Assembly: GCA_029267445.1 (NCBI GenBank)
Contig: JAJUIU010000016.1
Span: 1-58,159 of the forward strand
Length of the DNA stretch: 58,159 nucleotides
From: Rhodospirillaceae bacterium
GTDB taxonomy: Bacteria; Pseudomonadota; Alphaproteobacteria; Azospirillales; Azospirillaceae
Reading direction: 5' to 3'
Below the pieces are notes generated by a model that saw only the letters and a program-made list of their open reading frames with translations, was not told the DNA's origin and ran no database searches. Shown piece by piece: positions 1-8,423 of the stretch. The position numbers and the translations under genes are program-made. The number at the start of each line of letters is the position of its first letter. The first letter of the stretch is position 1.

Positions 1-33
1 CGGGTTCAGGTTCAGCGGGTTCTTCTTGGCCAT
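1..33 (-). CDS. Start of an unidentified gene, cut by left edge
   Basis: Only the first 11 codons are inside the window: ATG at 33-31, reading MAKKNPLNLNP, then the frame runs off the left end. It is divergent from the SPOR-domain gene at 198, leaving about 165 bp between the starts for both promoters. A weak GGAG-like sequence lies upstream of the ATG. Too little is visible to assign a family or function. Confidence 0.5.
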   Translation of the reverse strand, partial: MAKKNPLNLNP

Positions 34-197
34 GTCGGCTCCGGCGGGCATAGGGCGGAAACGCGACCCTGGTTCAACAGCGCGGCGGGGCATCCGTCAA
101 GATCAACGCGGCCGGGCATGCGCATGCCTCTTGCCCTTCGCGGCCGGGGCTGCATCCTTAGGCGGAGTCGATCCTGCCACTTTCGCCGTAGTACGAG

Positions 198-1271
198 ATG
201 CCGCGCCGCGCACCATTGAAGACACTGGCCATGGCCCTGGCGGCGGGGATGCTCCTGCTGCCCACGGGCGCCCATGCCGACCTGGAGGCGGGGCGGCGCG
301 CCTTCCTGGCTGGCGAGTATCCGACCGCCTTGCGGGAATTCAGGGCCGCCGGGGACGCCGGCAATGTCCAGGCGCTTTTCCTGGCCGGGCAGATGCTGGT
401 GATGGGCCAGGGGGTGCCGAAGGACATGCCGGCGGGACTCGCCCTGCTCGAGCGGGCGGCGGCGACCGGGCATGTGCAGGCTGCGGTCACGGCCGGAACC
501 GCCTATGCCTATGCCGACGGGGTGCCGGCCGATTACGCCCGCGCGTTCCGCCTGCTGGAGCCTGCGGCCCAGGCCGGCGATCCCCACGCCCAGAACAACG
601 TGGCCGTCCTCTACCATTTCGGTCTGGGCACCGCCGCCGATCAGGTGAAGGCGATGGCCTGGGCGCTCCGGGCGGAACGTCAGGGGCTGCTCCAGGCCAT
701 CAACCTGCGCCAGGAGATCGAGGCGACCCTGACCCTTGCGCAGAAGTCGGAAGCGATGAAGCTGGCGGCCGCCCAGGCCGGAACGCCGGGCGCTCCGGTC
801 CAACCGGCGCCGCAACTGGCGGAAGTTCCGGCAGCAGCGCCAGCACCAACACCATCCCGCCAGCCGGAGCCGGCGCCCGTTCCGCCGGCCCGCCCGGCCG
901 TCGCGACATCGCCCGCTGAACCGCGCACCGCCCCCCCGGTTGCCGCACCGGCCCCCGTCCAAACACCGCCCGCGACGGCGCCCGCTACGCCGACGCAAAT
1001 GGCGTCGGCGGTCGCGACCGCCGGGGAGTGGGCCGTACAACTGGCCGCCCTGCCCGACCGGGCCGAAGCGGAGAGGCAATGGCGGGCCATCGCGCAGCGG
1101 CAGTCGGCGCTGCTGCAAGGGCTGGAGCCGACCTTCGCCGCCGCCGACCTTGGCGCCAAGGGCGTCTTCATCCGCGTCCTGGTCGGCGATTACGCCAGCC
1201 GCGCCGAGGCGGACGCGTTCTGCACCCGGCTGAAGCAGTCGGGCCAGGACTGCCTGCCGCGGCGGCGCTGA
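198..1271 (+). CDS. Exported Sel1-repeat protein with C-terminal SPOR domain
   Basis: The 357-residue product starts with a signal peptide (basic MPRRAPLK, hydrophobic core, likely cleavage after AHA near residue 27). Residues about 28-185 are alanine-rich helical repeats of Sel1/TPR type, with the pattern G-x-A-x-A-x-x-x-L-x-x-G-x-G. Residues about 195-275 form a Pro/Ala-rich linker. Residues about 275-357 are a SPOR domain (begins GEWAVQLAALPD, with the VLVGDY strand). SPOR domains bind denuded glycan strands of septal peptidoglycan and Sel1 repeats are protein-interaction scaffolds, so a periplasmic envelope or division role is inferred. The exact partner is unknown. A later start at the internal Met12 (position 231) would also leave a signal peptide. 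Confidence 0.85.
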   Translation: MPRRAPLKTLAMALAAGMLLLPTGAHADLEAGRRAFLAGEYPTALREFRAAGDAGNVQALFLAGQMLVMGQGVPKDMPAGLALLERAAATGHVQAAVTAGTAYAYADGVPADYARAFRLLEPAAQAGDPHAQNNVAVLYHFGLGTAADQVKAMAWALRAERQGLLQAINLRQEIEATLTLAQKSEAMKLAAAQAGTPGAPVQPAPQLAEVPAAAPAPTPSRQPEPAPVPPARPAVATSPAEPRTAPPVAAPAPVQTPPATAPATPTQMASAVATAGEWAVQLAALPDRAEAERQWRAIAQRQSALLQGLEPTFAAADLGAKGVFIRVLVGDYASRAEADAFCTRLKQSGQDCLPRRR

Positions 1272-1360
1272 CGGGGCCGGACGCTCAACCGGCACCTTGC
1301 CGGACGGCCGCCCCGCGCTTACGTGAGCGATACCGCATAGACCCGTCCAGGCCACATCGC

Positions 1361-2236
1361 ATGCCCCTGCCCATCGCCGTACCCCTGCCCGACCGTGGCC
1401 TGATCGCGGTCACCGGCCCGGACCGGGTGCCGTTCCTGCAGGGTTTGCTGTCGAACGATGTCGCCAGGGTCGAGGATGGCCGCGCCATCTGGGCGGCACT
1501 CCTGACGCCGCAGGGCAAGTACCTGCACGACGTCATCGCGCTGCCCTTCGATGGGGCGCTGGTCCTGGACTGCGAGGCGGCCCGCCGCGACGACCTGCTG
1601 CGGCGGCTGCAGGGCTACCGCCTGCGATCGGATGTCGACGTGCTCGACGTGACGGAGCCTTACCAGGTCGTCGCCCTGCTTGGCGAGGAGGCGCCGGCGT
1701 CCGCCGGCTTGCCCGGGGACGCTGGCGCCACCGCGGATTTCGGCGGCGGCCTCGCCTATGTCGATCCGCGGCACGCGGGGTTGGGCGTGCGTCTCGCGAT
1801 CCCACGTGACACGGATGCGCTGGCGCCCTTCCCGTCCGGCGATTTCGGCCTGTGGGACCGGACGCGGCTGGCCCTCGGCGTCCCGGATGGCAGCCGCGAC
1901 CTGACGCCTGAACGCTCCATCCTGCTGGAGAACGGATTCGACGAGCTGAACGGCGTGTCCTGGGACAAGGGCTGTTATGTCGGGCAGGAACTCACCGCCC
2001 GCACCAAGTATCGGGGTCTGGTGCGCAAGCGGCTGCTGCCGGTGGCGGTGGACGGTCCGCCGCCCGCACCCGGAACGGCCGTGATGGCGGGGGATACCGA
2101 AGCGGGGGAGTTCCGCAGCGGCCGGGACGGCCTCGGCCTGGCACTGCTGCGGCTGGAGTCGCTCGAGTCGGGCGTGCCGCTGACGGCCGGGGACGCCCGT
2201 GTGACACCAATGCGACCGGATTGGGCGCGCTTCTGA
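1361..2236 (+). CDS. ygfZ: Folate-binding protein YgfZ/Iba57 family
   Basis: The 291-residue product belongs to the GcvT-like tetrahydrofolate-binding family that supports maturation or repair of iron-sulfur enzymes. The family signature K-G-C-Y-x-G-Q-E is present as KGCYVGQELTARTKYRG starting near residue 202, including the conserved cysteine. The N-terminal motif VTGPDRVPFLQGLLSND is also typical. The start was placed at ATG 1361 because homology begins at MPLPIAVPLPDRGLIAV; the frame is open further upstream, but that part reads as non-homologous, basic sequence. It lies 89 bp after the SPOR gene on the same strand. Confidence 0.9.
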   Translation: MPLPIAVPLPDRGLIAVTGPDRVPFLQGLLSNDVARVEDGRAIWAALLTPQGKYLHDVIALPFDGALVLDCEAARRDDLLRRLQGYRLRSDVDVLDVTEPYQVVALLGEEAPASAGLPGDAGATADFGGGLAYVDPRHAGLGVRLAIPRDTDALAPFPSGDFGLWDRTRLALGVPDGSRDLTPERSILLENGFDELNGVSWDKGCYVGQELTARTKYRGLVRKRLLPVAVDGPPPAPGTAVMAGDTEAGEFRSGRDGLGLALLRLESLESGVPLTAGDARVTPMRPDWARF

Positions 2237-2318
2237 CCACCTGCCGCAGAATCGGTTACCAGATTTGGTGAGGCTTGCCGTAAATTACCTCTAAATCGGG
2301 TGCCGATCTGGGGGAGTG

Positions 2319-4679
2319 ATGCCGGCTGGGCCGAGAACGGGGCGCGCATCCCTGCGCGGGGTGAGCACGGCCCTGGCCGCGGCCTCCCTGGTCGCGGCCG
2401 CCCTGCTTGTCGCCGCAGCCACCTATCTCACGGCTTGGTTCGTCAGCGTGCGCACCGAGCTGACGGAAACGCCCCGGAGCGTGGCCGCCCGCGCCCAGCA
2501 TCTGGACGAAATCCGGACCCGCCTCGGCCATGGCGGATTCCTGCAGAGCATGGCCCTGTTCGCCGAAACCGGCAGCGCCGACGCGCTCCGCGACATGGCG
2601 GCAGCATTGGACGCGGCTGAACTGTCGCTGCGGGCGTTCGAAACCCAGGGTCTCACCGTGCCCGAGTCGGCGGTCGCCCGGGATCTCCGGCGCATCCTGG
2701 AGGCCTATCGCAAGGCGCTGCTCGCCGGGCAGAACAGTCCAAGCGGCTTCAACGGCGCCAGCGGCGCCATGCTCATGGCGCAGCACGCGGCCCTGGTCGA
2801 CCGGATCGCCGAGGTGCGGCGGAGCCAGACGGCCCTGTCGCTCGATCAGGCGACGGCCATGGCGGAGCGGGGGTTCTGGCTCGGCCTCGGCGCCGTCGCC
2901 GTCATGGCGCTCGCGGTCGCGACACTGGTCCTGATCATCCGAGGCCGCCTGCTGCGTCCGATGAGCGACCTGCGCCGCAGCCTCGCCGGCGTCGCCAAGG
3001 GCGACTGGCGCGCGCCGGTATGGGGTACCGACCGCGCGGACGAGTTCGGCGACCTCGCCCGGACCATCGACGCCTTCCGCCAGCAGGCGGCGGCGATCCC
3101 CGACATTTCCGTCATGTCGGAGGCGGGGCGCCTGCGCCTGCGCTTCGAGGGCGGGGCGGCCGACCTGTTCGAGGCCGTGAGCGTGCGCCTGCGCGAGGCG
3201 GGTGGCGCCCTCGAGGCCAACAGCGGCGCCGTCGCCGACACGGTCGCCAGCGTCCGGGCCGAGCTGACCCAGATCCTGGAGCAGGTGCAATCGCTCTGCC
3301 TTGCCGTGGCGAAGAGCACCGGCGAAAGCAGCCGCGAAGTGCGGCAGGCGACGGAACTGCTGACGCGGGCGGCGCGGCAGGTCAGCGCCTTCGACGACCA
3401 TGCGCCCGGCGGCGGCCTGGATGGCCTTGTGATGAACCTGCGCCAGAACGCGGAGATCCTGGCCGAGACGGTCCGCACCACCGGCGAGGAGGTCGGCTAC
3501 ACGCTGAAGAGCCTTGCCGGTACGGAGAACCATTTGCGCGCCGCTACGATCGAAGCCCGGGAGACCACCACCCGCCTGGGCGAGGCCATGGAAGGCGTAC
3601 AGGAAAAGCTGCTGTCGGCGGTGAAGCTGCTGCGCGCGTCGGGGGAGCTGATCGCGACGACGGCCGGCGAGGCCGATGCCAATCTCGCCCGCGCGGTCGC
3701 GACCGTCGGCGAGGGCGAGCGGTCGCTGGCGGTCGCCCTCGACCTCGCCACCGCGCGCTTCGCGGAGATCACCGACCGCATGGGCCGCGCGATGGAGGAC
3801 ATCGGGCAGCGCGCGGCGGCCACCGACGCCCGTTTCGACGATGCGGTCGACAGTGTACGGGCGGCCAGCCTGCTGGTCGAACATTCGGCCGAAAGTTCCG
3901 CCGCGCGGCTCGCTCCGCTTCTCGACGGCCTGCAGGCCTTGCACGGCGACATGGCCGAGGCGACGGCGGAGGTTGGCGCCAAGGCGAGCCAAATCGCGGG
4001 CGCCCTCGCCGAACTGCGGGAACTGGGCGACGGGCTGCGCGACGAGTTCGAGCGGCGCCGGGTCGAGCCCGACCGCCGCGCCGCCGCCGAGGCCACGATC
4101 CAGCGGCTCCAGGCCATCGCCGAGGTACTGGGGGAGCGCCTGCGGGAGGTGGAGGACACGGCCGGGCGTCTGGGTGGGGCGCTTGCCGCCGGTTTGGACG
4201 AGGCCACCAGCCGGCTCAACGACGCCGCCGCCGAGGTTCGCAACGAAAGCCGGTCGTTGGCGGCGGACGCGGCGGGCGCCACCAACGCGCTCAACCGCGC
4301 GGTGCAGCGACAGGACGAGGCGACCGAGTCCCTGCGCGACATCGCCGCCACCCTGTCGCTTGTCAATCTGGAGCCGCCCGCCCCGCCCCCGGCCCCCGAG
4401 CCGGAGCCGGATCCCCAGACCATCGAAGCGCTGCGGGTGCTGACCGAACTGGCCGAAAGCCTGCAGTCACGGCTGGACGGAATGGAACGGCTCAGCCAGG
4501 GGCTGACGGAGGCCACCACCACCCTGCGGGATCTCGCGAACGCGGACGCGCCGGCCAACGGGGCCGCCACACAGGCGACGCACGAACTTGGGAACCGCCT
4601 GGCCGAGATCGCCGACCAGCTTCGGATCGCGGCAACGGGCATGCAGTCGCTCGCCAATAATGGCAAGACTACGGCCTGA
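2319..4679 (+). CDS. Membrane HAMP-domain protein with very long coiled coil, no recognisable output domain
   Basis: The 786-residue product has two membrane segments (about residues 16-42 and 185-207) bracketing a helical periplasmic sensor-like region of about 140 residues. A HAMP domain follows (about 208-258, with the LLRPMSDLRRSLAGVAKGDW and DEFGDLARTIDAF signatures). Everything after that is alanine/glutamate/arginine-rich heptad sequence to the C-terminus, interrupted by a Pro-rich stretch near residue 690 (PAPPPAPEPEPDP). It resembles a chemoreceptor in layout but lacks the highly conserved MCP hairpin tip (E-x-x-R-L-A-E-Q-A) and any kinase, GGDEF or phosphatase domain. The start is ATG 2319; a GTG lies directly before it and GGGGGAG ends 3 nt upstream. 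Function is unknown; a structural or cryptic signalling role is possible. Confidence 0.8.
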   Translation: MPAGPRTGRASLRGVSTALAAASLVAAALLVAAATYLTAWFVSVRTELTETPRSVAARAQHLDEIRTRLGHGGFLQSMALFAETGSADALRDMAAALDAAELSLRAFETQGLTVPESAVARDLRRILEAYRKALLAGQNSPSGFNGASGAMLMAQHAALVDRIAEVRRSQTALSLDQATAMAERGFWLGLGAVAVMALAVATLVLIIRGRLLRPMSDLRRSLAGVAKGDWRAPVWGTDRADEFGDLARTIDAFRQQAAAIPDISVMSEAGRLRLRFEGGAADLFEAVSVRLREAGGALEANSGAVADTVASVRAELTQILEQVQSLCLAVAKSTGESSREVRQATELLTRAARQVSAFDDHAPGGGLDGLVMNLRQNAEILAETVRTTGEEVGYTLKSLAGTENHLRAATIEARETTTRLGEAMEGVQEKLLSAVKLLRASGELIATTAGEADANLARAVATVGEGERSLAVALDLATARFAEITDRMGRAMEDIGQRAAATDARFDDAVDSVRAASLLVEHSAESSAARLAPLLDGLQALHGDMAEATAEVGAKASQIAGALAELRELGDGLRDEFERRRVEPDRRAAAEATIQRLQAIAEVLGERLREVEDTAGRLGGALAAGLDEATSRLNDAAAEVRNESRSLAADAAGATNALNRAVQRQDEATESLRDIAATLSLVNLEPPAPPPAPEPEPDPQTIEALRVLTELAESLQSRLDGMERLSQGLTEATTTLRDLANADAPANGAATQATHELGNRLAEIADQLRIAATGMQSLANNGKTTA

Positions 4680-4858
4680 ATAGGGCGAACGTCGCCAAGA
4701 CACTTCGTCTCCGATCCCCGATTTGTCACGACCCACCCTCGGCACAAGCGCAGTGGTGATCGTGTTGTCTTGTCCGAGCGCACCGCCGGGGAAGCCCCCT
4801 ATACTGTCACGCGACCCCGATGCGGCTGGCGCGGTTTAAGATCAGGAGATTCGCGATC

Positions 4859-5545
4859 ATGCGCAAGAAACTCATCGGGGCCGTTTCGGCCACCGCGCTG
4901 CTGCTGTCCGGCGCCGCCTGGGCGCAGTCGTCCGGCGGCGGAACCGCCACGGAGACGGAGCGGACCACCACGACGACCACGACCAGCCCTTCGACCCAGG
5001 GCCAGAGCGAGAGCCAGAGCCCTGGCATGAGCGGGTCGACCACGTCGGGCTCCGCCAGCACCGGGTCGACCACCCGGTCGGGCACCACCGGTTCCACCAT
5101 GCCAGGTGCGACCGCGTCCGACAGCCCGGCCGGCGTCCAGATGGACATGGCCTCGGCCGAGCAGCTCCTGGGCAAGACCGTCCTGGGCGCCAACGGCGAG
5201 GAGATCGGCGAGGTCAAGGACGTCATCCTCGACCCGCAGACCGGCGAGGCGAAGCAGCTCATCGTTGGCAGCGGCGGCTTCCTCGGTATCGGCCAGAAGA
5301 ACATCCCGGTCGATTTCGCCGACGCGCAGGTCCAGCCGGGCCAGGAGGACATCACCGTGTCCTCGCTGACCCGCGAGCAGGTGCGTGACATGGAGGGTTA
5401 CGAGTACGACGAGTCCACGGTTTCGCTGACGCGGAAGGACAGCGGTGCCTCCGGCGGCCAGACCGGTCAGCAGACGGAGCGCACCACGACGACCACGACC
5501 AGCCCGTCGTCGGAGCCCGCCAAGCCGAAGCCGGCCGGCGACTGA
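4859..5545 (+). CDS. Exported PRC-barrel domain protein
   Basis: The 228-residue product starts with a signal peptide (MRKKLIGAVSATALLLSGAAWA, cleavage before QSS). A Ser/Thr/Gly-rich low-complexity region follows to about residue 90. A PRC-barrel domain spans about 95-180 (ASAEQLLGKTVLGANGEEIGEV, KDVILDPQTGEAKQLIV, FLGIGQKNIPVDF). PRC-barrels occur in RNA maturation, photosynthetic reaction centres and many exported stress proteins; here the signal peptide indicates a periplasmic protein. ATG 4859 is chosen because AGGAG lies at 4844-4848. The motif TER-T(n)-SPS occurs on both sides of the barrel, encoded by near-identical DNA (see findings). A strong terminator follows. Confidence 0.85.
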   Translation: MRKKLIGAVSATALLLSGAAWAQSSGGGTATETERTTTTTTTSPSTQGQSESQSPGMSGSTTSGSASTGSTTRSGTTGSTMPGATASDSPAGVQMDMASAEQLLGKTVLGANGEEIGEVKDVILDPQTGEAKQLIVGSGGFLGIGQKNIPVDFADAQVQPGQEDITVSSLTREQVRDMEGYEYDESTVSLTRKDSGASGGQTGQQTERTTTTTTSPSSEPAKPKPAGD

Positions 5546-5581
5546 CGCCGCCAAGGTACGACTCCCCTCTCGTAAACTGGA

Positions 5582-5610
5582 CCCCGGGCCGCGAGGCCCG
5601 GGGTTTTCTT
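5582..5610 (+). terminator. Rho-independent terminator after PRC-barrel gene
   Basis: Perfect 9-bp stem CCCCGGGCC / GGCCCGGGG with loop GCGA, followed by TTTTCTT. It lies 37 bp after the PRC-barrel stop and just beyond the convergent ppdK stop at 5620, so it may stop both transcripts, although the U-tract favours the plus strand. Confidence 0.9.
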
Positions 5611-5619
5611 CGCGCCGGT

Positions 5620-8301
5620 TCAGGCCTCGCTGGCCCGCTGCTCCCCCAGGATGGCCGCCTGCGCGGCGGCGAGACGCGCGATGGGCACGCGGTAGGGCGA
5701 GCAGGACACGTAGTCGAGTCCGACCTTTTCGCAGAAATAGATGGAGGACGGGTCGCCCCCATGCTCGCCGCAGATGCCGAGCTTGATGGCGGACCGCGTC
5801 TCGCGGCCCCGCTCGGCGGCGATCCTCACCAGCTCGCCCACCCCGTCGGTGTCCAGCGTCACGAACGGGTCGTGCTCGAAGATGCCGGCGCGCTGATAAT
5901 CCGGCAGGAAGGCGCCGGCGTCGTCGCGGCTGATGCCGAACGTGGTCTGGGTCAGGTCGTTGGTGCCGAAGCTGAAGAATTCCGCAGTCTTCGCGATCTC
6001 GCGGGCCTGCAGGGCGGCTCGCGGCAGCTCGATCATGGTCCCGACCAGATAGTCGATCTTCCGGCCGGTGGCCTGCGCCACCTCGCCCGCCACGCGGTCG
6101 ACCACGCCCTTCAGGATGTCGAGCTCCTTCTTCGTGCCGACCAGCGGGATCATGATCTCCGGGATCACGGTCTCGCCCGTCTGCTTGAAGACCTCCACCG
6201 CCGCCTCGAAGATGGCACGGGCCTGCATTTCGTAGATCTCCGGATAGGAGATGCCGAGGCGGCAGCCGCGATGACCCAGCATCGGATTCGCCTCGTGGAG
6301 CTGCAGCGCCCGGTGTTGGACCTTCTGGATGTCCATCCCGGCGGCCTTGGCCACTTCCGCCATCTCCTGCTCCGTGTTGGGCAGGAACTCGTGCAGCGGC
6401 GGGTCGAGCAGGCGGATCGTGACCGGCAGGCCGGCCATGATCTTGAACAGCTCGACGAAATCGCGCCGCTGCATCGGCTCGATCTTGGCCAGTGCGGTCC
6501 GCCGGCCGGCCTCGTTGTCGGCCAGGATCATCTCCCGCACGGCGATGATCCGGTCCTCCTCGAAGAACATGTGCTCGGTACGGCAGAGGCCGATGCCCTC
6601 CGCGCCGAACTTCACGGCCGTGCGGGCGTCCAGCGGCGTCTCCGCGTTGGTGCGGACTTTCATCCGCCGGTGCTTGTCGGCCCAGGCCATCAGGCTGGCG
6701 AAGTCGCCGGACAGTTCCGGCTGGATGGTCGGGACGGCACCCAGCATCACCTCGCCGGTGGAGCCGTCGATGGTCACGAGATCGTGCGCCTTCACCCGCA
6801 CGTCGCGCACCATCATCACGCCGGTCTTGTAGTCGATGCGCAGCTCGCCCGCACCGGCCACGCAGGCCCGGCCCATGCCGCGGGCGACGACGGCGGCGTG
6901 GCTGGTCATGCCGCCGCGGGTGGTGAGGATGCCGCGGGCGGCGTGCATGCCGTGGATGTCCTCAGGCGAGGTCTCCACGCGGCAGAGGATGACGCTCTCC
7001 CCCATCTCCGCCAGCCGCTCCGCCTCCTCCGCCGTGAAGACGACCTTGCCGGAGGCCGCACCGGGCGACGCGGGCAGGCCCTTGGCGATGACGGTGCGCT
7101 TCGCCTTGGGATCGAGCGTCGGGTGCAGGAGCTGGTCCAGGCTCTTGGGCTCGATCCGCAGCACCGCCGTCTTCTCGTCGATCAGCCCCTCGCCCACCAT
7201 GTCGCAGGCGATCTTCAGGGCGGCGGCGGCGGTGCGCTTACCCGTGCGGGTCTGCAGCATGTAGAGCTTGGACTGCTGGACCGTGAACTCGATGTCCTGC
7301 ATGTCGCGGTAGTGCCGCTCCAGCTTCAGGCGCACGGCGTCGAGCTGCCGGAACACCTCCGGCATGCTCTCCTCCATGGCCGGGAGGGTGGAGCCGTTCG
7401 CCTCCTTGCCTGCGATGGTCAGGTGCTGCGGCGTGCGGATGCCGGCGACCACGTCCTCGCCCTGGGCGTTGATCAGGTACTCGCCGTAGAACTTGTTCTC
7501 GCCCGTGGACGGGTTGCGGGTGAAGGCGACACCCGTGGCGCAGTCGTCGCCCATGTTGCCGAACACCATGGCCTGGACGTTGACCGCCGTGCCCCAATCG
7601 GCCGGGATGTCGTGCAGCTTGCGATAGGTGATGGCGCGCTGGTTCATCCAGCTGCCGAACACGGCGCCGATGGCACCCCAGAGCTGTTCCTGCGGGTCCT
7701 GCGGGAAGGGGCGGCCGAGTTCGCGCTTCACCGTCTCCTTGTAGCCGGCGATCACCGCCTGCCAGTCGGCCGCCGCGAGTTCGGTGTCGTAGCTGAAGCC
7801 ACGGTCGCGCTTGTGGTCCTCCAGCACCTCCTCGAAATGGTGGTGATCCACGCCCAGCACGACGTTGCCGAACATCTGGATGAAGCGGCGGTAGCTGTCA
7901 TAGGCGAAGCGCGGATCGCCGGACCGCTTGGCCAGCCCCTCCACCGTCACGTCGGTGAGGCCGAGGTTCAGGACCGTGTCCATCATGCCGGGCATGGAGG
8001 CGCGCGCACCGGAGCGGACGGAGACGAGCAGCGGGTTCACCGGGTCGCCGAACTTGGCGCCCACGATGCGCTCCACCTCCGCCAGTGCCCGCGCAACCTC
8101 GTCCCGGAGCGTGTCGGGGTACTTGCGGCCGTTGGCGTAGAACCAGGTGCAGACCTCGGTGGTGATGGTGAAGCCCGGGGGCACCGGCAGGCCGAGATTG
8201 CTCATCTCCGCCAGGTTGGCACCCTTGCCGCCGAGCAGGTTCTTCATCTCCGCCCGACCCTCGGCCTTGCCCTCGCCGAAGCTGTACACCCACTTGCTCA
8301 T
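5620..8301 (-). CDS. ppdK: Pyruvate, phosphate dikinase
   Basis: The 893-residue enzyme interconverts pyruvate + ATP + Pi and phosphoenolpyruvate + AMP + PPi, and is used for gluconeogenesis or reversible glycolysis. The N-terminal ATP-grasp part carries [10 protein letters not shown]. The central phosphohistidine domain has [15 protein letters not shown] with the catalytic His near residue 468. The C-terminal PEP/pyruvate TIM barrel has the active-site Cys in [11 protein letters not shown] near residue 843. Length matches the bacterial family. The start at ATG 8301 has GGAGG just upstream and gives the canonical [15 protein letters not shown]; a further in-frame extension upstream has no support. 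The gene lies in the same direction as glyS with about 120 bp between them. Confidence 0.97.
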   Translation of the reverse strand: MSKWVYSFGEGKAEGRAEMKNLLGGKGANLAEMSNLGLPVPPGFTITTEVCTWFYANGRKYPDTLRDEVARALAEVERIVGAKFGDPVNPLLVSVRSGARASMPGMMDTVLNLGLTDVTVEGLAKRSGDPRFAYDSYRRFIQMFGNVVLGVDHHHFEEVLEDHKRDRGFSYDTELAAADWQAVIAGYKETVKRELGRPFPQDPQEQLWGAIGAVFGSWMNQRAITYRKLHDIPADWGTAVNVQAMVFGNMGDDCATGVAFTRNPSTGENKFYGEYLINAQGEDVVAGIRTPQHLTIAGKEANGSTLPAMEESMPEVFRQLDAVRLKLERHYRDMQDIEFTVQQSKLYMLQTRTGKRTAAAALKIACDMVGEGLIDEKTAVLRIEPKSLDQLLHPTLDPKAKRTVIAKGLPASPGAASGKVVFTAEEAERLAEMGESVILCRVETSPEDIHGMHAARGILTTRGGMTSHAAVVARGMGRACVAGAGELRIDYKTGVMMVRDVRVKAHDLVTIDGSTGEVMLGAVPTIQPELSGDFASLMAWADKHRRMKVRTNAETPLDARTAVKFGAEGIGLCRTEHMFFEEDRIIAVREMILADNEAGRRTALAKIEPMQRRDFVELFKIMAGLPVTIRLLDPPLHEFLPNTEQEMAEVAKAAGMDIQKVQHRALQLHEANPMLGHRGCRLGISYPEIYEMQARAIFEAAVEVFKQTGETVIPEIMIPLVGTKKELDILKGVVDRVAGEVAQATGRKIDYLVGTMIELPRAALQAREIAKTAEFFSFGTNDLTQTTFGISRDDAGAFLPDYQRAGIFEHDPFVTLDTDGVGELVRIAAERGRETRSAIKLGICGEHGGDPSSIYFCEKVGLDYVSCSPYRVPIARLAAAQAAILGEQRASEA

Positions 8302-8367
8302 CCAATCCTCCGTCGCGGCCGGGTCCCGCACCCCCGGCCCTGCAAACCTAGTTCGTTCGAACCGCCG

Positions 8368-8388
8368 GTCACCCCGCGCGGGGATGAC
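8368..8388. repeat. Short palindrome, possible remnant of the dnaE2-type repeat
   Basis: A 21-bp near-perfect palindrome between ppdK and glyS begins GTCACCCCG and ends CGGGGATGAC. Its outer ends match the outer ends of the 81-bp element inside dnaE2 (GTCACCCCGG ... CCGGGATGAC), but the middle of that element is missing. It may be a collapsed copy of the same family or an unrelated hairpin. Confidence 0.4.
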
Positions 8389-8423
8389 GGAAGCTATGAA
8401 CGTACAAACCCAGCCGCCGATCC

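Noticed and set aside
12-1355. Open frame of 447 codons antisense to the SPOR-domain gene
   Set aside because: Arg/Gly-rich composition, no motifs; the plus-strand gene has a signal peptide, repeats and a SPOR domain.
2319-4679. Calling the HAMP protein a methyl-accepting chemotaxis protein
   Set aside because: The conserved MCP signalling tip is missing and the C-terminal part is only heptad-like sequence.
4765-4805. Promoter TTGTCT/TTGTCC with TATACT before the PRC-barrel gene
   Set aside because: Spacing between the -35-like and -10-like boxes is 24 bp or more, too long for a standard sigma-70 promoter, so it was not annotated.
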